Below are positions 11,481-23,194 of a stretch of DNA of 64,000 nt, piece by piece; position 1 is the first letter of the stretch; every line of letters starts with the position of its first letter. The stretch covers positions 9,528,001 through 9,592,000 of the forward strand of contig JAKSXM010000263.1 in NCBI GenBank assembly GCA_022575985.1, in the 5' to 3' direction. The translations under genes and the position numbers were made by a program. This stretch comes from Anagrus nilaparvatae. Taxonomy: Eukaryota > Arthropoda > Insecta > Hymenoptera > Mymaridae. Under the pieces are notes generated by a model. The model saw only the letters and a program-made list of their open reading frames with translations, was not told where the DNA came from and searched no databases.

Positions 11481-11664
11481 TGGAGGGAATGTTGGAGAAT
11501 ATTCGACAATATTGATTGATGCTGCCATCTGATCATATACATACATTGATCGGAACGATACGTCGTCCCGCTCTTTTTATGTTGTATCAGTTAGTCTATT
11601 TTGGGACTTATAGAGACGCGTATGTGCATATGAATGTACAATGAAACTCAGATTAAATATTATA
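11481..11664 (+). repeat. Polypurine tract and truncated 3' LTR of the copia-like element
   Basis: TGGAGGGAA (11481-11489) is the plus-strand primer site directly before TGTTGGAGAATA. The LTR matches 2592-2766 to 11664, where it abuts the 3' end of an R1-like LINE; the remaining ~115 bp of LTR are missing. The missing half was not found after the LINE at 12936, so deletion is likelier than simple insertion. Confidence 0.75.
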
Positions 11665-12935
11665 AATGCTTTTACGCATGCCATACACCGCGTACTGTAT
11701 GGTTATGTGGGACTCAACCTCAAATTTATGGTTGCCCAGATACTCAGTATAACTGAGGAGGAATTACAGTACCCACTAAACTCCCCACCCTCCTGCATTA
11801 ATGACAATATCATAGAATCCGGACCAAGACTCCCAGTTTAGGTATTACTTCGGTCCGGAAACAATGCAGCCAAGGCATTTCTTCCCCATACCCTGTCAAT
11901 AAAGGAGCAGAGTTTCCTACGAGAGGAAACCTTCCTCCTTTTTTTTAATCAGTTTCGCCCGTACGTACTCTGCCACACTGTACCAGTTAGCGGCACTGCG
12001 CAGCATTTCCGGGACGACTCCTTACGGCTTCCATTCATCGAAAGGCGGTCGCCCTTTAGCGAAACAAGGACACCATAAAAGGTGTGTTCAGCGGTATATA
12101 GCTCACCCGGGCAATGCAAGCATTTCGCAGATGAGATCTTGCGCCACTTGAAAAGCATATCGCGGAAATAACCATGACCAGTTAGGAACTGTGTGAGGTG
12201 GAAGTCCATTGTGCGGGAGCGAGCGCGAACGTCAGCTACGTCGCACTCTTCTTCCTAACGGTTATAGATTCTTTCCAAGGCAAGCAGATCGATGGGAATC
12301 ACCCGAGTCACCACCTGGATCGCTGGCTCTGATACAGTCTTATACGAGCAAGCGATTCGAAGTGCCCCCTGCCTCTGTACTGCCTTTAGTTTCTTGCAGT
12401 ACTTTTTTATGCAGACATTGTCCGCCCACACCTCTGAACCGTAGAGCAAGATGGAGTTGACTGTCGTCATCAACAGCCTCCTCTTCCCTGATCTGGGACC
12501 GCCGATGTTCGTCATAAGACATGAGAGGGACTTTTTACCTGGCCAGCCTTTTCACAGGCCTGCTGGAATTGTCTATTCAAGGTCAACTTGTTATCCAAGA
12601 AGACCCCCAAATATTTGACCGACAGTTTGGTCTGGATCATAAGGGGATTACCTCCGTCATCAAAGCTGACGCCGAATATGGTATCAACCCTTCTCCGGGT
12701 CAGAAGGACAATCTCCGTTTTCGGAACTGCCAGTCTGAGTCCGTGATCCGACATCCAGCTATTGATAAGGCGCATGGCCTCATCCAAGGTATTTTGCTGG
12801 TCCTCTGTCTCTCGAGCTATTATGGTTAGAGCAACATCATCCGCGTATCCGATCATGGAGCATCCATCCGGAAGCTCAATCTTTAGCAAGCCATCGTAAA
12901 AGGCATTTCACAGATAAGGGCCCAGCGAGTAAGTG
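11665..12935 (-). pseudogene. R1-like non-LTR retrotransposon ORF2 remnant
   Basis: Reading from 12935 downwards: LGPYL-stop-NAFYDGLLKIELP, in which a conserved Trp codon has become TGA. Next comes MIGYADDVAL, the YADD reverse-transcriptase catalytic motif, then VKYLGVFLDNKLT, a frameshift near 12530, LMTTVNSILLYGSEVW and, after an in-frame stop at about 12252, FHLTQFLTGHGYFRDML and a C-x2-C stretch. These are the palm, thumb and C-terminal parts of an R1/TRAS-type ORF2. Everything upstream of the palm is lost (5' truncation). The 3' UTR runs to 11665 and contains GTTTAGTGGGTA-type sequence. GC content is clearly higher than the surroundings. Confidence 0.85.
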
Positions 12936-13104
12936 GTGTTTATTGGGTATATAATATATCTGGTTGACAAAGCCTTACTCCTAACAACTTTATTAGTTCA
13001 TTTATTATATGCCAAAAAATTTTTCCATTATCTCTTCCCGTTTTCCCGTAAACAAATTTTCCGGTTTTGCTTAAAATCTGAGCACGTGAAGTAGAATCCT
13101 ACCT

Positions 13105-13390
13105 TAATGATATTAATTTTAATTTTAATTTAGTTTATAATTTTTATATTATATTTATTCCAATTTCAACTGAAATGTTATCTTGAAAAGTGCTTATACT
13201 AGACAAAAATAATATTTAAACAATCTAATATTTTTAATCATATAGAATTATCAACGGAAAATTTATCTTTACTCATGAATTTAAGAATTTTACGATTTAA
13301 TATTACATTAGCTAATGACAAAATTAATTGTTATGGTTAACCCGAGCATCCCAAGGCCAATCAGCTATTTTTATTATAATTGTAAATACT
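13105..13390. repeat. Duplicated segment, copy A (empty site for the 13.9-kb MITE)
   Basis: Shares TTAATTTAGTTTATAATTTT, GTTATCTT, CTTATACTAGACAAAAATA, ACGATTTAATATTA and GGCCAATYAGCTA with 13795-13877 plus 14853-15025. Copy A lacks the MITE: its GTTATCTTGAAAAGTGCTTA runs straight through the insertion point. The nature of the duplicated unit (LTR or other) is unknown. Confidence 0.7.
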
Positions 13391-13794
13391 CACTTTATAT
13401 TTAGTGTAATAAATACTATTGTTTTCATTATAAAAAACATCTTATTATTTTTATTGTTAATGCTGTATAACTATATTAATTTAAACCGCCCCCGCGGTCT
13501 TCGACGTTTTCAGTATACACGGAGGTCTTCGTGGGACATATACGACTTTGGCCAAATTTAAATCGGTCAAATTTTTTTTTTGAGTATTTAGTACAACTAA
13601 TTAACAATATATTCCCGAAGGTTTTGGCAAAAAATTTTCAAAGAAAAACCTAGAGGAAATTTTTAATAACCACTAAACATGGAAGATGGTTAAAATTTCG
13701 ATAGACATGTTCGTCCTACGAAGACTGGGGAGAGTTAAAAATCTTTCTCTTCTGATTTATTTAACTCGATTTTTTTCTCTAAGATTTAAATTAT

Positions 13795-15025
13795 TGATTT
13801 TAATTTTGATTTTATTTGAATTTTAATTTAGTTTATAATTTTTTTATTATTTTTATTCCACTGAAACGTTATCTTAACTTATTAACGCCGGGGCGGAGAG
13901 TTTTGGAAATGAGCAAAAATAAGTATATTCCCTTATAGATAAGTGGCTAAAAAGTTCATCCTTAAAATAAAATTTCATGCTCTTTCAGAATCTGACATTA
14001 TTTTTCACCTACAACCCTTAAAAATACCCTAAAACCGGGGTTGAAAGGGGTAGCTCAGGCATTATTAGGAAATGTTTGAAAAAATCAATGAAAAGAGTAT
14101 CCAATTTTATTAAAAAAATGTTTGAAAATAATATTTTTTATACAAGTTTAATCAAACTTCATATACATTGATGTCTCATTCATTTTGGCACTATTTACAA
14201 CCCTGAAAAGGTGGATAGGGGTGGTACTCCAGTCAAAATATGGGTTTGGTTGTATTATCACTGACGAACACCAGATTTGTTCTACTATAGGTTTTTTGGG
14301 TTGCTGAACACGAAAATCGGAGTCAAATGGCAGAGATATTGGAGCTTCACCCTTAAATTTGCAAAAACGACCCCCCAAAAAGAGGTTTTTTACATATTCG
14401 CACTTTGAGCCCGCAGATTTGCACAATACGGTTTTTGTTTAAAGTAAGTGGTTAAATTTGAAATCTTTATGAAAAGGAAGTCAAAATTCTTTTTTAGCAA
14501 CCCTAAAAACCTATATGGGCATATCCTGGAAGCTAAAAGTACGAAAATAGCAAAAACACCCCTTTTAGGAGTTAAATTTTAATTATTTATGAAAAAGGAG
14601 TCGAAATTTTTGATTAGCGACCCAAAAAATCTATAGGGCATATCTTTCCATACATTTCCTAATAATGCCTGACCTACCCCTTTCACTCCCATTTTTAGGG
14701 TATTTTAAGGGTTGTAGATGCAAACTAATGTCAGATTCTGAAAGAGCATGAAATTTTATTTTAAGGATGAACTTTTTAGCCACTTATCTATAAGGGAATA
14801 TACTTATTTTTGCTCATTTACAAAACTCTCCACTCCTGCGTTAATGAGTTAAAAAATAACTTATACTAGACAAAAATAATATTCAAACCAATAATTTTTA
14901 CTCATAAATTTAATAACTTACGATTTAATATTATATTAGCTACCAACAAAATTAATTGATATGAGAATTACTATTAAGTTACGCCAAGTATCGCGAGGCC
15001 AATTAGCTAGCTTCTATAATATAAA
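13795..15025. repeat. Duplicated segment, copy B (interrupted by a MITE)
   Basis: The second copy of the segment at 13105-13390, split at GTTATC-TTAA by the element at 13878-14848. Outside the insertion the two copies are clearly alignable but diverged. Confidence 0.65.
13878..14848. mobile_element. 971-bp MITE with TTAA target duplication (piggyBac-type target)
   Basis: Bounded by TTAA at 13874-13877 and 14849-14852. Ends are CTTATTAACGC and (reverse complement) CTCATTAACGC, and inverted repeats extend about 200 bp inward (AAGTGGCTAAAAAGTTCATC, GCATTATTAGGAAATGT on the inner side). It encodes no transposase; open frames inside are short. TTAA duplication is typical of piggyBac-superfamily integration, but the terminal triplet is not the usual CCC. 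Interior carries GGGTTGCTGAACACGAAAA and GATTAGCGACCC, related to a motif in other elements here. Confidence 0.8.
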
Positions 15026-15178
15026 CAAAATACAATTTTTTTCGTTAAAATAGAACTAGGTATTATTTTTATATTAGATTTTATTTTATTTTATTACACT
15101 TAAGTGTTAAGTATGTTGCTATGTCGATATTACGGGTTGCCACATCTTCCTTATTTCAGTTATAAGTTATATTAATTT

Positions 15179-15710
15179 TTATATATATCTTCGTGATTTG
15201 ATTATTTTAGTTCTATCCCTTAATCCTCTTATTTGGTTTTCCTCCTTCTCTTTCCCTTTGATTATTATTAAGTAATTTCCTGAATTATATTCAAGTACAT
15301 CAGCAGATATGTATTGGAAATTTTCCTTTGGTACTTCATGAGGTATTAATGGTAATTTTTTGTTGATATTAGAATGTTCCATACATTTATTACATCCTTT
15401 TACTTACTTACTTCTATGTCTGTCGTTATAACTGGCCAGTACATCAGCTGTCTGGCTCTAGCTTTCATTTTTGTGACACCTACATGTCTCTCGTGTAGTT
15501 TTACCAACATTATCTTTCTTAACGTTTGAGGTATTGCTACGTTGACCATGTTGAGCAATAGATCTTCACTTACATGTAAGTTGTCTTTCATTTTCCAGTA
15601 AGGTTTTACATCTTCTGTTAATTTTTTATGCTATGGATATACTTATCCAATTTTAATTCTTTTTCTCCAGTATCTATGATAATGTATTTTTTTGTGGATG
15701 GAATGAAACT
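15179..15710 (-). pseudogene. gypsy-like integrase fragment
   Basis: Reading from 15591: IPQTLRKIMLVKLHERHVG, then MKARARQLMYWPVITTDIE, the H-H...part of the integrase zinc-binding (H2C2) domain. After a frameshift near 15405 comes GCNKCMEH (the C-x2-C half), then PLIPHEVPKENFQYISADV, which opens the catalytic core with its first Asp, and NYLIIIKGK. The rest of the core and all of reverse transcriptase are missing. Sequence upstream (15700-15600) reads as decayed linker. It belongs to a truncated Ty3/gypsy element. Confidence 0.75.
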
Positions 15711-15760
15711 CATTTTATTTTTTAAATTTAATGAATAAAGTTTTCTAAAAATCAAAAAAA

Positions 15761-15818
15761 CCGGTAGAGCGTCGGTCCTTCAAACCGAAGGTCGTGGGGT
15801 CGCATCCCGCTCGAGGCA
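15761..15818 (+). pseudogene. tRNA-like pseudogene, 5' truncated
   Basis: GGTAGAGC (D-arm 3' half), a five-pair anticodon stem TCGGT/ACCGA with loop CCTTCAA, and a T-arm GTGGG/CCCGC with loop GTCGCAT can be drawn. Acceptor and first D-stem strands are missing. The loop lacks U33, so it is not a functional tRNA. A T-rich run follows. Confidence 0.55.
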
Positions 15819-16029
15819 AGTTGATGGACATTTTATTTTTCATTCAAAAACTTTTTTTAAGTTAAATTATTAATTAATTTAACTTAAAAAATTATTTAAC
15901 ATCAATAAAAAATTTTTAATAATTTATTTAAAATAGTTAAAAAATTTTAAATAAAATTAATGGCATGAAAATGCCTTATGTATCTTTGAAATATAAGATT
16001 ATTATTTGTTCGTAAAGATCGTTTAATTA

Positions 16030-17372
16030 TTGATACTAATATTATTTGCAAAAGTTTATAATCACATGCCTAGAGTTAACTACAATCTCACGTATGCATC
16101 AGTAGTAAGGTTTTCTACAATAGGAATGCTTTTTGCCAAAGCAGCTAAAATTGTTTTAAATATTTTCCACTTTGATTTAGATAGTGCTTATTTAAATAAA
16201 GAATTAGAAGAAGCGATGTACGTAAGGTGAACACAAGGTTTTGTTAGAAAAGGTTAAGAAAAGGAAGTATGCTGACTTAAAAAGAGTCTTTCTTCACAAC
16301 TTAGGGAAAAATACTTAAAATAAGTATTTAAGAGTTAATATGAAGTTTAAATAAGCTAAATGGGACCGAAGTGTCTATTATTATGGAAGTCTACAAAATA
16401 AATATTACTAATGGTATTGGCTGCATATGTGGATGGCATCAATTTATTTAAAAATTTATTAGTTCACTTTGACCCAAAAATAATAAGGAGAGTAATAAAT
16501 TGTATAAGTATTTTTTAATACTTAGATAATGTCGCTAATTATCGTTTTGGTATTAACATCAAAATTAACAAATTTTAAATTCATTAATTAATTGTTCTTT
16601 CGGATACATAGCTGAGTTTCTGAAACCCTAAATTTCAGTAGTATCAGCATTTATATTTTTTGATACTCATATTCATATGAACAAGTAAGAAAAAGTGCAG
16701 GAAAAACTCAGGCAGAGATAAGAATTTTTTAGTTTTTTATTATAATATCTTTTAAATAATATAGCAAAAACATAGTGTTACACCATTAATTGTAAAGAGA
16801 AGATTAGAACTTTTGCTTTTAAATTTTTCAATATTTCAAAGTGCGAGCACTAACCCCTCGACTAAGAGCGATAATAGTTTTTAGAAAAATTTGATATAAC
16901 AAGGAGTTGGCTCCAAAAAGAATGGAATCTGGTTCTATATTCGCTGCACCTAAGACAAATGTATGAAAAAAGAATGATACAAGTTTAGACAACATCCTAT
17001 GTCAACAACATATTGGATCATTGATTTTACTTTTTCAATGCCCTTATCCAGATTTAAACCTTGCCTTTAGCCAAGCAAGTAGGTTTAACAACTACTTCAA
17101 TTAAGAACATTGTGGGTATTTTCATTTAAAATCTACAACAGGTCTTAAATTAATTTTCAGAAATAATGGAAATTCCGCGTTAACTAGTTATTGCGATGCT
17201 AGTTTTGTTTCAGAAGAAGATCTTAGGTTAAGATCAGATTACGTTTTTGTTTTACAAAGAGGTGTTAATTCATTGTTTAACAAGAGGCAATCTACCATGA
17301 TAATATCAAGTAAAATAACAGAATATAGAGCAATAATAGAAATAGTAAAGGAAAGTATTGCATTAACCAACC
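16030..17372 (+). pseudogene. copia-like pol remnant: reverse transcriptase to RNase H
   Basis: At 16045-16230 the frame reads VYNHMPRVNYNLTYASVVRF, then IFHFDLDSAYLNKELEEAM, matching the start of copia reverse transcriptase with its first catalytic Asp region. Near 16410 the text AAYVDGINLF corresponds to the YVDD catalytic loop with the second Asp changed to Gly. From 17030 to 17370 RNase H homology resumes: FSQASRFNNYFN, GLKLIFRNNGNSALTSYCDA, SDYVFVLQRGVNS, FNKRQSTMIIS and EYRAIIEIVKES. Many stops and shifts separate the blocks. It ends at a short inverted repeat. It differs from the copia-like remnant at 10.6 kb. Confidence 0.8.
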
Positions 17373-17375
17373 TTA

Positions 17376-17484
17376 AGCTCTTTCTAGACCTAATAATTTT
17401 TTTTTGATTTCATGTGCTTTTACTATACCAAAGAGTATAGTCAAAGCAAACAAGATTTAAATAAATAATTAGGTCTAGAAAGGG
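17376..17484. repeat. ~109-bp nested hairpin
   Basis: Outer arms AGCTCTTTCTAGACCTAAT (17376-) and its inverse ending at 17484, with an inner hairpin ACTATAC/GTATAGT. It immediately follows the copia RNase H remnant. It may be a very small MITE. Confidence 0.6.
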
Positions 17485-17564
17485 CTGTAGAAAAAAACTT
17501 TGCATCCTAGACATGAATCTATCAAGCCATACGATTAACAACTATCAACCTACTGTTTTATGAA

Positions 17565-18180
17565 AACTACAAATTATATTTTTTTTTTGGAATTTTTAGC
17601 TTTTCAAAGATTAGTTAACAACTCTTTGATAGCTGTCAAGTATCAAAAACTTAAAATTGACTTCAGACTTGAATTCAGCGATCTCCAAAAATAAAAATTA
17701 TATTATTTTCTGGAATTCTTTAGTTTTAAATGATGTTTTGACAATTAGTTCAGAACTTTAAAAAGTTGAAAACATAAAACAGACTTTAAATTTAAATTAA
17801 ACGAACTCAAAAACAAAAATAATATTCTTTCTTAAGTTTAAATTTACTAAAGATGATTTGCCAAGTACTCGACCCTTAATTAGCAGCTAAGTATTTAGAT
17901 TTTAATATAATTTCAAATCAAAATTTATTGCTCCATTTGGAATATCTAAAGATTTATTGGTTATTTGACGACTACTTGACAGTTATTAAATGTCAAAATC
18001 ATAAAATGAACTTCAAATTTAAATTCAGTTTAAATTTTTTTTCCATGTGACTTAAAAACTAAAAATCTTATTATTTTTTGGGATTTTTTATATTTCAAAG
18101 ATAAACAGATACAGAGTGATCAAATCATGACATTCACTGAAATTTGAAACCAGAGACCTTCAAAAAATAAGAGTAGAAAT
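17565..18180. repeat. Degenerate ~130-160-bp tandem repeats
   Basis: Four or so poorly conserved units share AAAAATTATATTATTTTTTGGAATTTTT-like, TGACAATTAGTT-like and CTTCARAYTTAAATTCAG words. Alignment by eye is loose, so copy number and period are approximate. Confidence 0.45.
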
Positions 18181-18692
18181 TAAAATGTTTTAAATTTATT
18201 TTGTGAACATTTTTCACTAGCTAGATGGAAAAACTTGACAATTACTTAACATTAAGTGATAATTTTTCTAGGTGCTCGAGGGTTATAAAGAATTTTAAAT
18301 GAGTACACGTTTCATTGTATTCTACAAAATAGAATAGGTCTTTTAGATTTTTCATGAAGAGTAAAAATAAAGCCATTTTTAACATCGTTCTTGTACTACA
18401 ATGTACTTTTACGATAAAAATTAACCACACATTTAACTCCTAATATTTGAACTGATCTATAAATAAATAACTATTTATTAAACTATTTATATAACTAATT
18501 ATTTAACGTTTTGCTCAGTCCCACTATATTCCGAAATAATCTAGTTAATATTAAGCTTTTTTAAAATAACTAATGTTAATTATTTAAGTGATTGTAGATA
18601 AATTAGAAATTATTTTATCAATGTTTCCGGGTAATTTTAAATTTTAATGGCCTACATTTGAAAGAAGATGTTCTTAGGGCTTGACTGACGTC

Positions 18693-18765
18693 TCTTTAAT
18701 AGCTCAGATGGTAGAGCATTTGTCATGAAAACAAAGGGCTGCCGTTTCAAGCTCGGCATGAAAAG
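18693..18765 (+). pseudogene. tRNA-like pseudogene, full length
   Basis: A 73-nt cloverleaf can be drawn: D-arm GCTC/GAGC with loop AGATGGTA, anticodon stem TTTGT/ACAAA with loop CATGAAA, T-arm with loop TTCAAGC. Acceptor stem pairs five of seven, and position 33 is A instead of U. T-runs follow within a few bases. Downstream sequence loosely resembles that after the tRNA-like pseudogene at 15761. Confidence 0.55.
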
Positions 18766-18769
18766 CATT

Positions 18770-19553
18770 TTTTCTTTAATAAATAATTTTAAATTTACTA
18801 AAAATTAAAAAAAAAAATCCATTTTTAATTAATTGGTTAGATGCATTCTGGGTATTAAAAATGTCTCATGTATTCTAAAAATTGATAGTTTTCTATCAAT
18901 TATAAGATTATTGTTCGTCATGATCGTAAAATACATTTCATGTAATTATCTTGGTAAATTTAAAACTTATGTTAATATCTATGGAAAATCTGTTGAATCT
19001 TCTGCAGACGTCACTAAATTTTTAACTATTGTCAAATGAATCCAGCTTTGTGTGTTTTAACTTAGATAACAATCCTATATCTTATCTTTAATCGAATTAA
19101 AGACCTATTTTTTATAGAATTACAAAAATTAATCAATGCGAATATTTAAAAATTTTATAAAGTATAAATTATATACATTTCTGCGAGGATGCAATGGAAA
19201 ATTCATTAAATAATTTTTAAATGAGTTTGCCAAATAATTACAAATTTAAAAATAATCCTAATTTTTAAATTATGAAAAAATTTTACCTGCACGGAATTTT
19301 TACCTATCAGGAGTTGATGTTAAATCTAACATAACGTTCACACTTAGTGAAAGGCATTGAAATTAGCTAAACGCTTATATAATTAATTATTAAAAAGTTA
19401 GTATAATTAAAATGAATTAATTTGACAACGTATTTTAATAAAAGTTTTTTTGAACTGTTATGATGAAAGTTCCAAATCTGTAAACTGAATAATTATTAAA
19501 TGTAACTGTTTTTAAAAAATAATCTGTGCATACAAAACGATCTTATAGTACAA
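18770..19553. other. AT-rich stretch without recognisable gene
   Basis: Contains a 68-codon open frame (18833-19039) with no recognisable similarity and ordinary AT-rich intergenic sequence. It lies just beyond the 3' end of Uev1A. Confidence 0.5.
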
Positions 19554-19559
19554 TTTATT
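19554..19559 (-). terminator. Poly(A) signal of Uev1A
   Basis: AATAAA on the minus strand, about 90 bp after the Uev1A stop codon and followed by a T/G-rich tract. It is the first canonical signal downstream of the last exon. Confidence 0.55.
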
Positions 19560-19648
19560 ATAACATACAATTATTAAACATAGAAATTTTGTAAACAAAA
19601 TTTTTTGTTTCAGAATCTTCTTTTAAAAATAATTTTTAAAGATTAACA

Positions 19649-19789
19649 TTAAAATGTACTTCCTTCAGGAGGCTGAGACAGTTTCATGTTTTCTTTTAAT
19701 GTCATTAAACGGCGTAATTCAGTGAGAACGCTTTTTATTGTATAATCTCGTTGCCATTTTGATAAAATTGGTACATTGCGATTATCTAC
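19649..19789 (-). CDS. Uev1A: Ubiquitin-conjugating enzyme variant Uev1/Mms2, last coding exon
   Basis: An intron acceptor (ATTTCAG, 19796-19790) precedes 46 codons and a TAA stop at 19651-19649. The exon starts [13 protein letters not shown], continues through [16 protein letters not shown] and ends PPEGSTF, the characteristic C-terminus of animal UBE2V proteins. UEV proteins have the E2 fold without the catalytic cysteine and pair with Ubc13 to build K63-linked ubiquitin chains in DNA-damage tolerance and immune signalling. The exon begins in phase 0 and joins the exon at 35369-35244 to read SNTTGT-VDNRN. Intact and uninterrupted. Confidence 0.93.
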   Translation of the reverse strand, partial: VDNRNVPILSKWQRDYTIKSVLTELRRLMTLKENMKLSQPPEGSTF

Positions 19790-19976
19790 CTGAAATAAAA
19801 ATTTAAAATTAGTAAAAATAATAACATTTTTTCATAAATAAATAATAGATATATTTTTTTTTAAATATAGTATATTTATTAAAGTATTTCTTCTTATTTT
19901 TGTTGAGTTTTTACAGCTTAAAAGAAAAAGGTCATATTTCACGGTAGTGCTAAAATACTTTTAAATAATATACTCT

Positions 19977-22900
19977 AAGCTTCTTTAAATTTTTCTTTTT
20001 TTTTTTTTTTATACGCGCATGTATGAAAAGAATAAAAACAAACAAAAAAATACAAAAAAAATATTTTGCATTTTCATAAAAATAATATAAAAATTTTGAA
20101 GGTAATTTTAACGTATATAAACCCAGTCGGGTTTTCTTGATGTTGTAACACATTTCGAAGTTTTTAATTTTAAAAGTTTACGACTTCAAATGATTGTTGT
20201 TTGGAAACAAGGGCTCAAATTATGTTCCGATGTTCCGAAATAGTTTAAAATTTAATTATTCTGGATGTTTTGATTTAGTTCAAGATTAAATAAAGTGATT
20301 AATTTTATTAATTTTAATTAATTTTAATTTTTTGAATTTATTTTATTAATGCTGAAAGGAGTGTCTGCTATAAATGCACCCCTTTTTAGGGATTATTTTT
20401 GCTAATTTATTGGTGAAATATTAATTATGCATGAAAAATTCCCCTAAATACTTGATCAACGACCCAAAAAACCCTTAAGGACCTAATTTGGTCACATACA
20501 GTGCGAAAATAACAAAACACCCCCTTTTAGGTTGAATCAGGTAGATAGTAATAGCATTTTTTGGGTAAAAATTTCTGGAGATCGAAACTTTCAGAATGTT
20601 TAATATTTTTAGCCATTGATCATGTTAAGTTTCCCTTCAAATTAAAAAAATAATTTTGAAAATTTATTGACTACTCACGGAGATATTAGCGCTTGAAATT
20701 TCATTAATTTTTGAGGTACTTGAAATTGAGTATTTGAAAAATTTAGGTTAGGCCAAAAGTAAAAAAACTTGAAATATATTTCACATTATTGTTAAAAATT
20801 GAGTTTTTTTTTAGTGAATCGATGCTAAATAATGTCCTAAATATTATATTCAAAGATTTTTAAGATTAGATTATTTATAAAAAAGTCTTGATTAGTAAAA
20901 AGTAAAAAGTTCTTTATTTGTTAATGTAACAAAATTGTATATACACAGTTTATAGCAGTCTTTTACATATATATATGGAGTAAATATAAAGTAAATATAT
21001 CAATTAATAACAAATGTATAATAAATTATTTATAAATAAATCTTTAGGTCTTTTATAGAATTAGTAACAATATAAAATGAATTTAAAAATTTGTAAATAA
21101 ATCCTTAAGATAAGACAATAGTAGTACGAGAATTGCATGTAATATAAAGGTGAAGTGCGTTAGGATATTGTATGTAATAATTTGTTATGGGTCTAAGATG
21201 AACAGATGTTTACGAAGGGCAGCCTTGAAAGAGTTTAAGCTGGGCAAGTGTCTGATGTTAGAAGGTATAGAGTTCCAAAAGAGACAACTGAAAGGATGTA
21301 GACCCACAATCCTTGATTGCAGGTAGAGACAGCTCTTTATTACTCGAAGCTCTCCTGGCATTATCTTTAGGCAGATGTTTAATAAAGAGATTTGTTAAGT
21401 AAGGAGGCTGTTGTAAACGTAAAATTTTATAGATAATTATGCCAGTAAAATATAGCCTGCACCATTCAATGCAAAGCCAGTTGAGTTTTTTTCTGTACAG
21501 AATAATATGCTCATCCCTTCTAATTCAAATATGTACCTTAGTCAAGAATTACTTAAGCGTTGGAGTCTAGATTTCAGTGTCATGCTCTCATCCAGATAGA
21601 CTGTATTACAGTAATCTAGGTGTAGGGTAATGAGTGCCTGTACAAGTTTGATGCGTAAGTCTTCAGTGGTGCAATGTCTTATGAACCGGAGGGAGTATAG
21701 AATCCAATTTACTTTGTTTTCAATTGATTTTATATGAAAAGTCCAAGATAGTTTGCTGTCTAAAATTACACCTAGGCTTTTGGCTTTGTCAGAGAAAAAG
21801 AATTTTCGTGTCTTGATTAATTAAAGTACCTCAAAAATTAATGAAATTTCAAGCGCTAATATCTCCGTCTGTAGTCAATAAACTTTCAAATTTTTTTTTA
21901 AATTTTAAGGAACACATTTAACATGATCAATGGCATCCACCTAATTCAATTGATATTAATTATTTATAAAAAATTATCTCAAATTCTTGATCAGCGTTTA
22001 TGTACCAAAACAATACATATTATGTATCAAAAGACCACCATTTTGCACTAAAACTTTTTTATTTTGGATATGTAGGTTCAGAGATATCATCAGTCAAATT
22101 AGCCGTTTTTTACCCATTTTTAAAAACTACATAGCACCCACAAAACTTTTTAAGAAATCAACTAATTACCACGCAAGGGGTCTCATTTTCTTTGTTTTAA
22201 TAAATAACAACTTTTAAGAGAAAAAAATTTTAAAAAACTTACCGTTAATCTACTTTTATTTCAATTTTTCTGTTTTTAAAATGTCGACCTGCCGCCGCTC
22301 AGTGCATAAAATGGGCACAGTAGATTTACAGAGTTGAAAAGGCCAATGAGAATAAAAAACTAGACCCTTTTCCAGTCAATTTGAGAAAACCAAAATCTTT
22401 TTAATAAAAAATAAATAACCGCCCATATGTATTTTTTAATATGCTTTCTTGTTATATACCAACTTTTATTAAAATCTGTACTCAAACAAAAAAGGTGAGC
22501 AACATCCTTAAGCGCGATCAAAACACATCTTCTGCAATGGCGGCAAAACAACAAACTTCATAATAATATTTTTTAATTTTTAACTTAAAAATATATTTTT
22601 TATCACTAAAACAAACTACAGAATTTTTTTATTTGGGGTATCAAAACAACCACAAATGAAATGATTAAATTTTGATCTAAATCAAAACATCCAGAATAAT
22701 CAAATTCTAAATTACTTCGAACATCGGAGCATAATTTGAGCTTTTGTTTACAAACAACAATTATTTGAAGCCGGAAACTTTTAAAATAAAAAATATCGAA
22801 ATGTGTTACAATATCAAGAAAACTCAGTCGGCTTTTCATGGCGTCAAATAAATAACACAATGTATATAGAATACAAAGAAAACCCGACTGGGTTTATATA

Positions 22901-23038
22901 CGATAAAATTGCCTTCAAAATTTTTTATATTAATTTTATCAAAATACAAAATATTTTTTTTCGTAGTTTTTTTTTAGTTCTTATTCCTCTCATATATGCG
23001 CATATAAAATTAAAAAAAAATTTTTTTTAAAGAAGCTT
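19977..23038. mobile_element. 3-kb element with long diverged inverted repeats
   Basis: Ends AAGCTTCTTTAAA and its inverse at 23038. The outer arms (19977-20345 and about 22640-23038) share AACCCAGTCGGGTTTTCTTGA-type, GATGTTTTGATTTAG and TTAGTTCAAG words. An inner pair (20640-20715 and 21825-21905) shares ATTTCAAGCGCTAATATCTC. The middle holds a minus-strand CR1-like LINE fragment (20905-21830). No transposase is present. Part of the right arm interior (22195-22410) has a second copy at 53405-53660. Confidence 0.7.
20905..21830 (-). pseudogene. CR1-like LINE ORF2 3' fragment
   Basis: Homologous along its length to the LINE fragment at 51650-52565. The minus strand reads KSLGVILDSKLSW-like text near 21780, RLYFTGIIIYKILRLQQPPY near 21430 and CGSTSFQL near 21310, the thumb and C-terminal end of a CR1/L2-type reverse transcriptase ORF. 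The 3' UTR runs to about 20905 (TTTATTTGTTAATGTAACAA). It is broken by stops and lacks the catalytic YADD region. Confidence 0.65.
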
Positions 23039-23194
23039 ATAAATTTTTCATTTATATTATTAATATTTTCCAGGGATGTAAAATAACCTTCTTTTATAAT
23101 ACCATTTTTCGAAGAATTTATCTTCCTCTAACTAAATGTATTTGCAACTAGTTAGTAAAAGATAGTAGTTATTTCTAATGTAGTATATAGATTA

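Larger units (their letters stand above)
2592..11664 (+). mobile_element. Ty1/copia-like LTR retrotransposon, internally deleted and invaded
   Basis: A 5' LTR (2592-2882) followed at once by a putative primer-binding site, and a polypurine tract (TGGAGGGAA) abutting a second LTR at 11490, define the element. The internal region is about 8.6 kb, of which about 2.8 kb is an inserted piggyBac-like element. Recognisable pol is limited to a GAG-pre-integrase piece and an RNase H end near 10.6-11.1 kb; integrase core and reverse transcriptase were not seen. LTR copies differ at only about five positions over the 175 bp they share, although the coding region is wrecked. This suggests a non-autonomous copy mobilised in trans. 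The 3' LTR stops at 11664 against an R1-like LINE. Confidence 0.75.

Noticed and set aside
12209..12829. Plus-strand open frames of 83 and 102 codons
   Set aside because: They are antisense shadows of the R1-like reverse transcriptase on the minus strand, which has clear motifs.
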